NCBI RefSeq assembly: GCF_008831285.2
Contig: NC_045139.1
Span: 3,880,704-3,944,703 of the forward strand
Direction: 5' to 3'
Length of the DNA: 64,000 nt
Source of the DNA: Nymphaea colorata
Taxonomy: Eukaryota; Streptophyta; Magnoliopsida; Nymphaeales; Nymphaeaceae
A model generated the notes under the pieces. That model made no database searches. It saw nothing but the letters and a program-made list of their open reading frames with translations, and was not told where the DNA came from. Each line of letters opens with the position of its first letter. Position 1 is the first letter of the stretch. This document shows, in pieces, positions 53,701 through 64,000 of the stretch. The translations under genes and the position numbers were made by a program.

Positions 53701-56700
53701 AAAATATGCCGTGAATAGCCAATATCAGTTGTCTTAGGCATTGAAGGGGATGTAGAAGTGCCCTAAACATCAAGTTTTATCAACTATTTTTTTGGACATG
53801 GAAGTGCTGAAAGGATGAGAGTTTTGTTTTGTTATTTTAACAAAAGAGTTCTTCATAAGGTCTCATAATATTGGAATGAGGCGCTACTTTGGAAACAAAA
53901 TTGCACATAGAATAGGATATTCTAATTTGTTATCATGAGTTCTCTGGCATTCAGCTTCCTCTCACCAAAGGCATTAGTTGTACACCTTAAAGATAGCCCA
54001 GTTAATCTCATGAGAAAAAAATTGGCATTCATGATGAGAATTATTTCACTATTATTGCAAAGTCTTACTGTTCTCATGAAATCCTACATTGACACCTTCT
54101 CCTTGTTTGTAAACTTGATGTCTGGTATATCTGTATATGTTTCATCTTTGCTTTCTCCACCTAACCTGTTTGTATGGTGCAGGCCAAAAGAAGCTCCAGA
54201 GTTGCTGAAGCAGCTGTAGAAAATTCTAAAAACCCACAATTTCTTCTTCTTTTATCTGATAGTTTTGTGGAGGCACGTGCTGCCCTAAGCCGATCTGGAG
54301 TGGCTGGACTCACTAGCAACCAAAACCAGCCGAAGTTCGATTCTACAAATGTTCCGACAGCCATGATCTCAGCGCCTCCAGCAACTTCCATTTCCTCAGG
54401 TTTTTTTTTTCTGAATTAGAAACTTTTGTGTGTTCGTAGGACTTCAATAACTTCATTTTTTGTTTTTCTATGAAAGGATTTTTGGTTCAAATGCTGAATC
54501 AACATGTCACATATTATGACTATCATTTGTGTACTGCACTTGTTAGCTATTAGATTTAAGATTTTGCAATAGCACCATTGTGCAGTTCATTGAAGGTCCT
54601 GCATATTTTGAACCATGTCTTAATGTTTAAATGCCATCGTAACTTTTGCCCATATCTTCATGGTGCAATGAGTCTGCAACACACACACACACGCACACAT
54701 GTATCAATCCTGATCTGGCTGCACTACTCCATTGACCCGATGGAATTTCACAAAAGCCTCTCCTATCTCTTCAAAACTGTGAAGAAAATATTGAGGTGTG
54801 AGAAGATTCTAGAGAGGTGAGGTTTAAGGGCCCTGGTCCTCTTTCCACTACATGGTACTTTGCATGCTATGATTTGCTTTTCCTCTTAAAAAATAAATTG
54901 AAACATTGATAGAAGAAATTCTTTTATGCTGTATCAGTGTATTGTATATCTTAAAAATTTGTATTTCATCATGGTTTATCTTAATATCAAATTGACTGTT
55001 GTTATATTAGTTTCAAATCTATCATCAAGCTATTGTTCCTTTTGTCTGGGGTTTGTCATGGCTATCCAGCTTTTTTACTCTCTCATCCATTCCCTTGCAT
55101 ATCTAAAAGTTAAGTTTAGAATGCACCAGTGAAGATTCTTGGAGTCAAAAGGGCACTATCTCTCCTTCTTTTGTGCATAACATTGCTGCTAATTAAATGG
55201 TTGCATATGTACTTCATTCTGCTCGTGTAACTCATTCCTCAGTCCATGTACCAGCTATGAATCGAGCACCTCTTACTGGCGGGCTTATTCCTCCGGCAAT
55301 TGTAAAAGTCGTAAGTTGCATGTTTCCACTACCTTTTAGTATGCTTGGAAATAGTGCATTTGAAACACTATTTTGGCTTCTCTATCTTTATATTATGGAC
55401 ATTTGCTATGTGGTTAACATGTTTGATTATTTACTGACTGTTCTGCTAATTACTATTTTTAGGAACCAAATACCTCATCATCTTTGGGACCTGGGCCCAC
55501 ATATCCACATGTAAAGCCAACTATCCCCCATGGAGCCTCTCCTGTTTCTAGCATGCAGGCGTCATCACCAGCTGTGACCTCCCAAGAGCAAACAACTAGT
55601 GCTGATAATGCACAAGAACTCAAGCCTATAGTGGGTGGCATTTCTCAGGGTATGCGTTCTGTGGGTTCAGCTGCTGCAAATGTGAATATTCTCAACAATC
55701 TTTCTCAAGTTCACAAGGTGATGACTTCAGCCTCTCTAACTGGACCAAGTTCCATGGGGATTCCTACACTTGGTGGAACACTCATGGCAATGCACATGTC
55801 AAGTATGCTCTCTAATGGAATGTCATCAGCTCCAGCAGCTCCTGCACAAAATGTTTTCCAAACTACACAATCTGTCATGGCATCAATGGCTGGGGCCACA
55901 ACATTGGGTGGAACTGCACAGGTTTCGCAAAATGTAGCACAAGGTTCATTACCATCTGCTCCTTCTAACCTACCTGGAAACACAAGCATTGGCTCACCTC
56001 CCTTAGCGAATATGCCAGGAGTTGTTGGTATGAACCTTCCTGCTTCTGCTGTTGGTCATGGTAATCTGCCTTCAGGAACACAGATTGGACCAGGTGCAAT
56101 TGGGATGAACCAAACTGTAATGGGTGGTTCCGGTACCACAAGTTTACCTTCTGGTGCAGGAACAATGATTCCCACACCTGGTTTGTCTCAACCAGGGGTA
56201 CATTCTCTTGGTGTGAACAACAATTCATCTGTTAATATGTCAATGACCCAATCTTCGGCAGCTATGCAACAACAGAGTAAATATGTTAAAATCTGGGAGG
56301 TAATTGGTTGAATGGTATCTTTTCTGCAACTTGTGCATTTGTTTTAATACTTTAGCAGCTGCTCGTTTTGGAAATATTATTCTCTGCTAAATATGAAGTA
56401 TAGTGAAATATTAGTTGTTTACCTATGACCAACAAGAATAATTCTATTTGTCAAAGCTTTTATTGGTTCAAGTTTCAAAGTTCAACCTATAAACTAGTTT
56501 GTATTTATTCAGCTTTGGAACTGTTATTCGTTTGCTTTTTCTCTATTCATGCAGGGAGCACTATCTGGTCAAAGGCAGGGGCAACCAGTCCATATATGTA
56601 AACTAGAGGTTTGAGCTGATGCAATACCTCAATGTTTTCTTTTTAGGTTCTTAAGTTTCTGGTGTTATTATGGTAGCATGAGAGCTTCAGTGAAGGCTAC

Positions 56701-59700
56701 TTTACTTACTATATTGATTTCTGGTAACTAAAAATTAGAAGTGCTCCCATGAAGTGGATTTGTTGGGACCTATGTGGAATTAATGGTCCTAGCTGGCACA
56801 AAGAAAAGAAAAGACGAAGAGAAAAAAGGGAAATATGAGAAATGGAAAGAAGGGGCAAGCAACCTGGCACCTGCGTCTTAACCAACAAAGCAAATGATTC
56901 AAAAAATTAAGAAAGTTATTTTTTTTAAGAATTGAAGAAGTATTATTTTTTGCCTATGCCTCCTAGGTGCCTAGACGGCATGCGGACTCACTTTAGATTA
57001 CAGAAAGTGATTGGCAGCTGACTATGAAAAATCCTAGTTTTGAAAGTACTTGTTTGATATATTTTGATTTTCATTGTTTAAGGGAATAACTTTTTCAGGT
57101 GATATAACTTGTGTAAATGATGACTTAATGTTAATCATCATCTTTTTTTAGCAGATTAAATATTCTTTAGAACATGATACAGATGTAAAGATAATTATAA
57201 GGTGATCAACGATACTCATATGGGGAAAAAGTTAATGTTTTTTGTACGATGTTATAAAACAATCTGGAGAAATGACAAACAGACATATCAAATGACATTA
57301 GCAGATTTGTTCCATGCTCTTCTAAGATTCATGCACAATGGAGGGAAAGGTTTTCCAGGTAGTATCATTGAAACCTGCACTATCACCTGGGCACATAGGA
57401 GGTGATACCTGCACTTTCACTTGGTTATGTAGCTGCAGGTTTTCTTTTATTTTCTTGCTCTCAAAATCCAAAACATCATGCATTTTGCTGTTTTGGAATT
57501 TTCGCATGTCCATGTTTTTTAACATGTGCTTTATTGATTGGTTACCAATTTCTGTAGCACATAGAACCTCTTCTGCAGAATGAGTGCATATCCACCATGT
57601 CTTCTTCATATCAGACATATTTCGTGCATTTTTTCTATCCATTTTTGGAGAAACTTTGAATGTGTCTCCTTTTATCTATCCTGGTGATTACTATTGTAAG
57701 GGTGCTGTATGGTGATGTAAAGGGTTAGATTTAGTTTATACATGTGTTCTGCCAATTCCAACTAGTTTATGTGCTATAGCCAGGTTAGTAATTGAAATAA
57801 TTCTTAATTTCAATTTAATTTGGTGGAGACAATAAAAAAGCCTGATAATGTCCATTTAGTATGTGGGTTGGATTGGTCCTTCCTAGCTCATACGTATTTT
57901 GTATCTTTCTCCATTTCACAATCTGAACATGTTCCAAGAACAAGTACCTTTTTTTTCTAAACATGGAAAAAACCTGATTGTATTGCAAAATGGGCTCCAT
58001 ATTTGTTAAATCAAGTCCTACTTGATTGACTAACAAGATCCTTGATTTTCAAATTATTGGCTAGTCAACCAAGAAGTTGAGGAAGCCACTTCTCTCTTGT
58101 GGGAAAATTTCTAGGTCCTGAAAATCAGTTAGTTTGACTGACTTGGCCAACTAGTCATTGATGAATAGCATTGATCATCTGCTTTTGGAATGTTCTTGCT
58201 GTTAACTTTTTTAGAAGGGAAAAGTTTTAGACTTTTTAGTTATAACTTTTAAGGATGCCCCTTTTATTCCCTTTCCAGTGAGTCATTAAGGGCATCTTCT
58301 TTATTTTTGTTTATGTTATTGTTTCTGTTTCGTGTGCTTTTTTGGATCTTTTTATTGGACAAATGACTTTATTAGTAATCTCTAAAGTAGCGTTGGGTAG
58401 TTAGCATTCAGTTTATCGTTTTGCAATGTAATGTATAGTCAGTAAACTATGTATTTTACTCTATGTCACACGGACACGGCAAATTAGCCCGTGTATCTGT
58501 GTCGACACGCGTACACCCGGATCCGGACATGCGTGGCTGGGACATGCTAAAAAATAAAAGTTATTAATTTAACTTTTTTTTTTCATTTTATCAATTTTTT
58601 GTGATGCATCCAATTATTTTCATGAACAATCCTTTCAAATATTCAGCACTTTTGTGATAAAACAAACTTTCTTACGAGATTGTAAGAGTGAACTATTAAT
58701 TTAATGTTTTTTTTTATTTTATCATTTTTTAGACTATAAAATTTGCCGTGTCTGTGTATCCGAAAATTTTGAAAAATTGCCGTGTCCGTACCCGTATCCC
58801 TGTATCGCACCTGCGCCCGTGTGACATAGATTTTACTTGATCTGTCTTGTCTTGCCTTTCACAATTTAATCATTGTGTTTCTACTGACTAGTCCCTTTAG
58901 GGGTTTGACCAACTCGTGATTGACTCCTTATTTTGACTATGATTATATTCAATGCTAGGAACATGAATAAAGAGAAGGAACCTTAACTTCTACTGTTGCC
59001 CTATTATCCTGGAGGACTCGGTTCTTATTACTTAGACTCACCACATGTATAGATGTTTGGTATCATGTGGCATGCATGGTCATCAAGGTTGTGCAACGCT
59101 ACTTCTTCTACATTAGTTCAAAATATGTGATCTACTACATGCTGTACTGAACTTTCTGGTCACGACTGTGATCCAAATGACCTGAACATTGTATAGAAGC
59201 AGTATATTCCCTTTCTTTGATAGTCCATTTTCTAGTTATTGATAAGATCTTCGTGTTCTTTGGCAGAATGTCCTCATAAATAATAATTATTGAGCAACCT
59301 ATTTAAAATAGAATAACTTCCATGTGATACCAATCTACCACTTCAAAGTACTTGTTTGAGTTACCTTCTGCAGCGTAATACCGGCTCTCTTTTTTGTCCA
59401 GCTGGAGCTTCAAATCCTACAATGAAGCTTTTTTTTATCAATAGTAATTTGAATATTGACATTGGTTTTTTATGATTTACAGGGGTACAGACATGTCAAC
59501 TCATCAGAGTCGTAAGTTCTATATGAAGCATTTTACTTTGTTATTGCTATATTAAAGATTTAAAAGTGCATCTACGTTCTTTGTTGAAGCCATTCTTTAT
59601 TGAAACCAATGTCTTGTCTTTTGGCATCTTGTCATACCTACCATTAATTTATTTCATTGCTCAAATGAAGACTAGATTTCAGAGATGGATGGTTCTTATC

Positions 59701-61919
59701 AAAGACATGATCAAATTGGGATTTATTACTAATTGATGTGATTTATTAATGTAACCTCCGTGAGATTGAAAGTGTAGAAAGAATATCTTGTATTGGAAAG
59801 CTCATGTGAAGACGGATTTTCATTACACATGGTGGTTGGGTGTTGTCCCGCTGCAAATTTACCTGCTTTTTTCCTCCATGTTCAATCATAAAACTATTTA
59901 ATTGACCTTTAAAAGTAGTTTAGACTTTAGATTACCAGAACTTCAGACACCACATTTCTGTAGCTTCACACTGTGAAAACTGAAAAGCTCAAAGCAATCA
60001 AAAGAATTTTGGCACACTCTCTGATGCATATAATTAGGTCAAATACCTAAGTTTTGGGCATTGATCTTGTATGGTTTAACATCCCCTGGAAAGTTCTAGT
60101 TGTGTTGTTCCATTGATGTTGTCTCTGTTCTGCTTTTCCAAGAAGTGCCTTGCTGTAGTTTTTGTACCTTTCTTTGGAATAGAGTACTTGGATGTTCTTC
60201 CTTACCATTCGGCACTGTTGTTCAGGTTAGCTTCCGACTGGAAACCAACAATGCAAATAGTTCGACTCATATCTTCAGATTATATGAATAACAAGTACGT
60301 CTCTGACCTCTGCTATCCACCCATGAAGAGTCTATACTTTCCTCCAAATTACTGTAGGCTTTAACTGTTGAAGCTGATGGCCTCTCTCTCTTTCTGGCTT
60401 GTTTGTTGATGACATCAGGCAATACCTTGGGAAGTGTGATTACTTGGTTTTCAGAGTACTTAATCAGCATGGATTTCTCTCTCAGCTACAAGAGAAAAAG
60501 CTTGTACGTAATGAAACCATTCTGCTTTCATTTGCTATACGTATTGTACTTGTTAATGAAGATCTGAACTAAAAACTCATGGAAAGACTTGGTGAAATGA
60601 TGAAGATACAAAAATTATATCTGTAGTTCAACTTTTGTTTAGCAAACATGGCCTTGGGAAGTGTCATAGTACCTTTAGTTCCATGCTAGTACAAGAATCC
60701 AACAATTAGAATAATCATATGAGTGTGTGTGAGAGAGAGAGAGAGAGGGAGGTGCCGTAAAAAAATGCAAGCTGGTTAGCAAGTCCTAATGAATGCCATA
60801 TCGTTAGCGGAGATGCAAAAAATTAAAAAATTGATTCATTTTTGGGAGTCAAGGCCTTTTTTTTTTTTTTTTTAACATGTGGAAACCACAATTTGGGTCA
60901 AGCCTCTTGCCCAAGTGCGGAATACCACAAGAACTTTTCCCTCACCTCCATAGTTAAAGGACCTGCTTTGGCTTTTCTATTGATGCCCAAGGAGTTCAAA
61001 CCTGCCCACCTAGCGGTTGTGGCCTCCCCACTGCATCACAATCCCTCCAGACCTCAGGAATAAGATTTGATGGCTCTGGCCCACATGCGACCTATTACTT
61101 AATTTACTCTGTTGTGTATTTATGGGCACCTTGATAGATTTCTCATTATCCTCCTCTGGTGAGAATCCAAGAGTAAACGCTCCACCATTCCTTGCAGTGT
61201 GCTGTAATTCAACTGCCTTCTCAGACTCTGCTTCTTTCAGTTTCTGATAAACCAAGCCGCTTGATTGGGATGCTTTTCCCTGGGGTAAGTTCACTGTGCT
61301 GCTTTTTTCTATAAATTTTAAGAAACATTAGCACTGAGTTTTGATTTTTTCTTTTATAATTTTAAAGGATATGGTCGTTTTCAAGCCACAACCCTCCAGT
61401 CAGCAGCAACAGCAGCAGCAGCAACTGCAGCAACAATCACAACAGCAGCAGCAGCAGCTGCAGCAACAGCCGCAGCAGCTGCAACCTCAACAACCACAGC
61501 AGCTGCAACATCAGCAACAGTTGCAACAACACCAGCAGCAACAACAGCTACAGCAACAACAGCAACAGATACAACAGCATCAACAACAGCAACAAATGCA
61601 ACAGCATCAGCAACAACAGCAACTGCAACAGCATCAACAGCAGTTACAACATCAGCAACAACAAATACAACAGCATCAGCAGCAACAGCAACTGCAACAG
61701 CATCAGCAGCAGCAGCAGTTACAACATCAGCAACAACAACTACAACAGCATCAACAGCAACAGCAGCTACAACATCAACAACAGCAGCAACAGCAAATGG
61801 TTCCCACAGCAATGAATCAAGCGTTTGTTCAAGGGCAAGGAAGAACACAGATGTTATCACAGGGACAAATGCTATCACAAGCTCCACAAAACATGCCTGG
61901 AGGTGGTTTCTTGTCCTGA
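44736..61919 (+). CDS. MED25: MED25/PFT1, Mediator complex subunit 25
   Basis: Fifteen exons: 44736-44836, 46257-46287, 48277-48340, 48991-49121, 51212-51418, 51528-51593, 54183-54399, 55243-55310, 55463-56299, 56555-56608, 59483-59511, 60226-60294, 60419-60503, 61198-61284 and 61368-61919, joining in frame to 865 residues. MED25 is a Mediator tail subunit that links transcription factors to RNA polymerase II; in Arabidopsis (PFT1) it serves jasmonate, light and flowering responses. Residues 1 to about 220 form the VWA domain that docks to Mediator, starting with QLIVVVEGTAAMG, where the metal-site DxSxS motif is absent as usual in this family. Residues about 296-565 are a Gly/Met/Ser-rich linker. 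The ACID domain spans about 568-690, from KYVKIWEGALSGQRQ to LIGMLFPGDMVVF. A Gln-rich tail (about 694-826) precedes the conserved end NMPGGGFLS. The gene covers 17 kb because of transposon-bearing introns. Confidence 0.96.
46712..46845. repeat. 67-bp tandem duplication inside the intron 2 element
   Basis: CCTGTCATGTCTTCTTTAAG starts at 46713 and again at 46780. Both units run through ACATCCTGTAAATACCTGC and TAGTCTAT and are almost identical. Confidence 0.9.
46846..47520. repeat. Degenerate CTGTTATATACTGTAATATG repeat
   Basis: About 670 bp made from short words (CTGTTATA, TTCTGTTTATGATTC, ATACTGTAATATG, AACCATTAGTAGACTGTT) repeated irregularly. It looks like an expanded, decayed minisatellite that forms most of the intron 2 element. 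Confidence 0.75.
49321..49418. mobile_element. Tiny hAT-like MITE remnant in MED25 intron 4
   Basis: Starts CAGGGTTGGAGCTAGG and ends GTGGCTCCACTATTG, giving imperfect inverted termini CAGGGTTGGAGC / CAATAGTGGAGC. Flanks are GCTGATTT (49313-49320) and GCTGATCT (49419-49426). At 98 bp it is an internally deleted scrap of the plant GGGGCGGAGC repeat class also seen near 29765. Confidence 0.5.
50283..50320 (+). other. G-rich tract in MED25 intron 4, quadruplex-prone
   Basis: GGTTGGGTGGGTGGGG is followed by a run of G and GGTGGTGTGG. At least four runs of three or more G on the coding strand could form a G-quadruplex in DNA or pre-mRNA. Confidence 0.6.
51913..52359. mobile_element. hAT-like MITE in MED25 intron 6, with exact 8-bp target duplication
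   Basis: 447 bp, beginning CTTTGTCACATGGGTAC and ending CATACCTGTGTGACATAG, so the termini are inverted repeats of the CTATGTCACAYGGGTA type. Exact 8-bp flanks GAGATAAC lie at 51905-51912 and 52360-52367. The interior holds multiple GTACC / GGTAC words and encodes no protein. It is related to the element at 58461-58829. Confidence 0.8.
52368..54182. other. Remainder of MED25 intron 6
   Basis: No exon fits here: exon 6 ends IYNA and exon 7 begins AKRSS, as expected for the family. It contains diverged internal repeats, including TCTTGAAGAGTCT...TACTT twice near 53477 and 53523, and several GAGGGAGGTCC / GATCCATCA words. Confidence 0.6.
58461..58829. mobile_element. hAT-like MITE in MED25 intron 10, with exact 8-bp target duplication
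   Basis: 369 bp with near-perfect termini CTATGTCACACGG and CCGTGTGACATAG. Exact 8-bp flanks ATTTTACT lie at 58453-58460 and 58830-58837. Subterminal GACACGG / CCGTGTCCG and CCCGTATCC words echo the intron 6 element. No coding capacity. Mobilisation would have depended on a transposase elsewhere. Confidence 0.88.
61393..61799 (+). repeat. CAG/CAA-rich tract encoding the MED25 polyglutamine tail
   Basis: About 400 bp of mixed CAG and CAA codons, with Leu and His codons at regular points (QQHQQQQQLQQHQ-type units). CAA interruptions break up pure CAG runs, which should make the tract less prone to expansion. On the opposite strand it gives a meaningless Val/Ala-rich frame. Confidence 0.95.
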
Positions 61920-63296
61920 ATGTTAGTGAAGTAAAAGATTGGTCTCTTACCTGCCAACAACACTTGAACCCATCTTAAGGTAACATGAGTAATGCATATC
62001 ATGCAGCATTTGGAATGTGAAAATAGAAGGGTTCAGGAAGGGGACCAAATTTTGATAATTGTGGACAATGTTGCAAGGCATGCTTCATGAATGTAAAGTT
62101 TTGGGAATGTACATAACATATGGAACGTGGGCATGTAACCATTTAAGCGTCTGGAAATATTGAAGACTCACAGTGATCACCAACGATTGTTGCATAAAAA
62201 AAATCTTCTGAAGTATGATTGGTGATGGTTACACCCTTTGTGAAATGTGATCGATGATGAGGCGACTGGCAAGTGAGCCGGTAAGTGGGTCTGGTCATAA
62301 CAAGGTGTGACAAAGATCATATGACTGATAAAGTGTTCTATGAATGAATGGGCGGGTGCAAAGTTACATTAGTAGATCTTAGGACGTACAGGATGCAGCT
62401 GCAGACTTGGAAAATAATTTCGCTCGTGCACCAAACCACAAGGAACACTTTTACAAGCTTTTCTTATGGGTGTGCAAGCAAGAAGTATCATCTATGAGAA
62501 ACTGTCATTCTTATCGTCCATGGTTCTCAACCGGTGGTCGGTTTGCAACCATCACCCTTCACGCGTGTCGATTGTTGTCCATTTCGTCGGTAAATGGTTG
62601 CTTTGGCTTGGTTAGAGCCGGAATCATCTGTTTGGATAAGGTCCATGTGCTGGTTACTCAGTGGACCTGAGAAGTAGAGGAGATAGAAATGAGAAGCTGT
62701 AAAGATGAGTTCGAGAGGCAACCATTTGCATTGAGAAACAAGTTTCAGTTTTAGCCTTTTACAATAACACCGGTATAAATGGATGGTCTAACACAAGTAC
62801 GAGATTAATGAAACAAGGTCAACCAGCTGGTGAACATGTTAAAGAATTGCATAGTTCCAGCTGGTGTTTTACATCGGTTGCTGGGAGGACCTGATCTCCC
62901 TGTTTTAATGAAGCATACCTGTGACCAGATCACATGGAGAGGGAGAGGAGAGAGAGAGAGAGAGAAACCGCGAGCGAGCGAGCGAAAAGTGTACGAAGTA
63001 CAAAACACATAAAACTCTGAAAGGCATGTACAGGAATGACCATTCAACTTTCAAGTTTACAATCATCTGTCGTTTCAGAGTGGAGTCAGCATTAGAGCTA
63101 ATTCAGATTCGACATCTGAACTGTATGTAGTTCATCTGAAAACGGCAGTATCTTTCCTAGCGTCTCATTTTTTATGTCCTTAAATAAAGTATAAGGACAG
63201 CATACAACATGAAGACTAACTAAAGGAAGCCATCCCCGAGAAAAAGTAGGGACATTTCTCCCTTGACCCAGAAATCTATGCAGCTGGAACTAGCGA
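61920..63296. other. Convergent 3' region between MED25 and the lipase gene
   Basis: Holds the MED25 3' untranslated region on the plus strand and that of the lipase gene on the minus strand. Frames here are short and unlike any known family. A (GA)n run lies near 62946-62966. Confidence 0.5.
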
Positions 63297-64000
63297 CTAC
63301 TCTGTTGGGACTAAATCCACTTCTTTCACTTCTGAAGGAAAATCTGACGACTTCCTATTACTGCTTCTTCTTTTACCAGTTCTTCCCAGCCTCATAGCCT
63401 TAGATTGACTTACTGATAATGGTGGCTCAACACGCAACAGGCGGGACATGACATAAGCCAGAAGCTCCTCACTGTGTGAAAAGAGGAAATCAACATGAGC
63501 ATATTTAAACTCATTATAGGAGACATCCACCCCAGAATTCTTCATCAACTTGTAGTGCTTCCTAACCATTGAGGCAGGAATTACTTTATCTTTGCATCCA
63601 GCAACCAAATCAACAGGCACATCAATCAAATCATAGTGTGAACCCAAGTCTAGCGGAAGGGCTGTTCCATAAGCTTTCATGTTTGCGTTTGCATTCCCAA
63701 AATCATACATGATAAACTTTCTGGAGTGCTTCATCTGTGCCAAGTGGACAGCAACATAATAAGAAACACCAGGCATATCGTTCATGTTGTAATGAGGCTG
63801 ACCAATCACTCCCACCCAATTTGAGCTATCTCCACCAACAACGTAACTCAGCAGAGTCTGCACTAAACCCCCAACAGCAGGATAATTGTGGAAGTCTCTT
63901 GCCAATTTGTTGAACAGCATGCGGAAAAACCTGGTGGGTATGTAGAATCCAGGAACAAGAGGAGCGAGGACAGGTGCAAGCAGGCGCAACAGATAGGATA
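63297..64000 (-). CDS. Alpha/beta-hydrolase lipase, C-terminal part (gene runs off the window)
   Basis: An open frame from the right edge to TAG at 63297-63299 gives 233 residues without a start. The sequence LLAPVLAPLVPGFYIPTRFF, then NKLARDFHNYPAVGG and YVVGGDSSNWVG, matches a conserved plant family of large alpha/beta-hydrolases related to acid lipases (Arabidopsis At1g73920/At1g18460 type). Two members of the catalytic triad are visible: Asp in VAGCKDKVIP and His in YAHVDFLFSH. The nucleophile Ser lies in the missing N-terminal part. After a helix ending MSRLL comes a basic, Ser-rich tail (GKRRSSNRKSSD). It probably hydrolyses an acyl-lipid ester; substrate and location are not shown by the sequence. 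It converges with MED25, about 1.4 kb apart. No intron is visible in this part. Confidence 0.88.
   Translation of the reverse strand, partial: SYLLRLLAPVLAPLVPGFYIPTRFFRMLFNKLARDFHNYPAVGGLVQTLLSYVVGGDSSNWVGVIGQPHYNMNDMPGVSYYVAVHLAQMKHSRKFIMYDFGNANANMKAYGTALPLDLGSHYDLIDVPVDLVAGCKDKVIPASMVRKHYKLMKNSGVDVSYNEFKYAHVDFLFSHSEELLAYVMSRLLRVEPPLSVSQSKAMRLGRTGKRRSSNRKSSDFPSEVKEVDLVPTE

Noticed and set aside
61381-61887. 168-residue minus-strand frame rich in Val and Ala
   Set aside because: It is the antisense reading of the CAG/CAA tract of MED25; repeats of this kind stay open by composition alone.

Overview
The window is nuclear DNA of a flowering plant. It is AT-rich, its genes are interrupted by many GT-AG introns, it carries long (TA)n, (CT)n and (GA)n microsatellites and degenerate transposon remains, and every recognisable protein has plant orthologues, including a CLE peptide hormone that is essentially plant-specific. 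I cannot name the species. Gene models below were built by hand: splice sites were read from the sequence, and each model keeps its reading frame across all junctions.

Layout, left to right. (1) A four-exon Yae1-domain gene (2685-3964, +) follows a 1.4 kb region containing a near-identical second copy of its first-exon/donor segment. (2) A retrotransposon gag scrap and degenerate repeats lie at 4.2-5.5 kb. (3) A seven-exon YJU2B/CCDC130-type splicing factor gene (5783-10908, +) has a first coding exon that is only the ATG. (4) A repeat-rich desert follows, and inside it sits a single-exon CLE peptide precursor (16450-16806, -). (5) The stretch 16.8-31.4 kb has no recognisable gene. It holds compound microsatellites, a 128-bp tandem array enclosed by two ~300-bp direct repeats, and dispersed repeat families. 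(6) MSH2 is complete (31433-39530, -; 13 exons, 945 residues), with an E2F-type site just upstream of the ATG and two GC-AG introns. (7) A 5.2 kb intergenic region with degenerate tandem repeats separates MSH2 from the divergent MED25. (8) MED25/PFT1 is complete (44736-61919, +; 15 exons, 865 residues), with a VWA domain, an ACID domain and a glutamine-rich tail. Its introns hold four short elements with terminal inverted repeats and 8-bp target duplications, as expected of hAT-type transposons. (9) The 3' end of an alpha/beta-hydrolase lipase gene (63297-64000, -) runs off the right edge and converges on MED25.

The genes do not form a pathway. They are ordinary single-copy plant genes for Fe-S protein maturation, pre-mRNA splicing, cell signalling, DNA mismatch repair, transcriptional co-activation and lipid hydrolysis. 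I saw no sign of a new defence, mobile or biosynthetic system. The interest lies in gene-structure details (ATG-only exon, GC donors, duplicated first exon) and in the repeat architecture.
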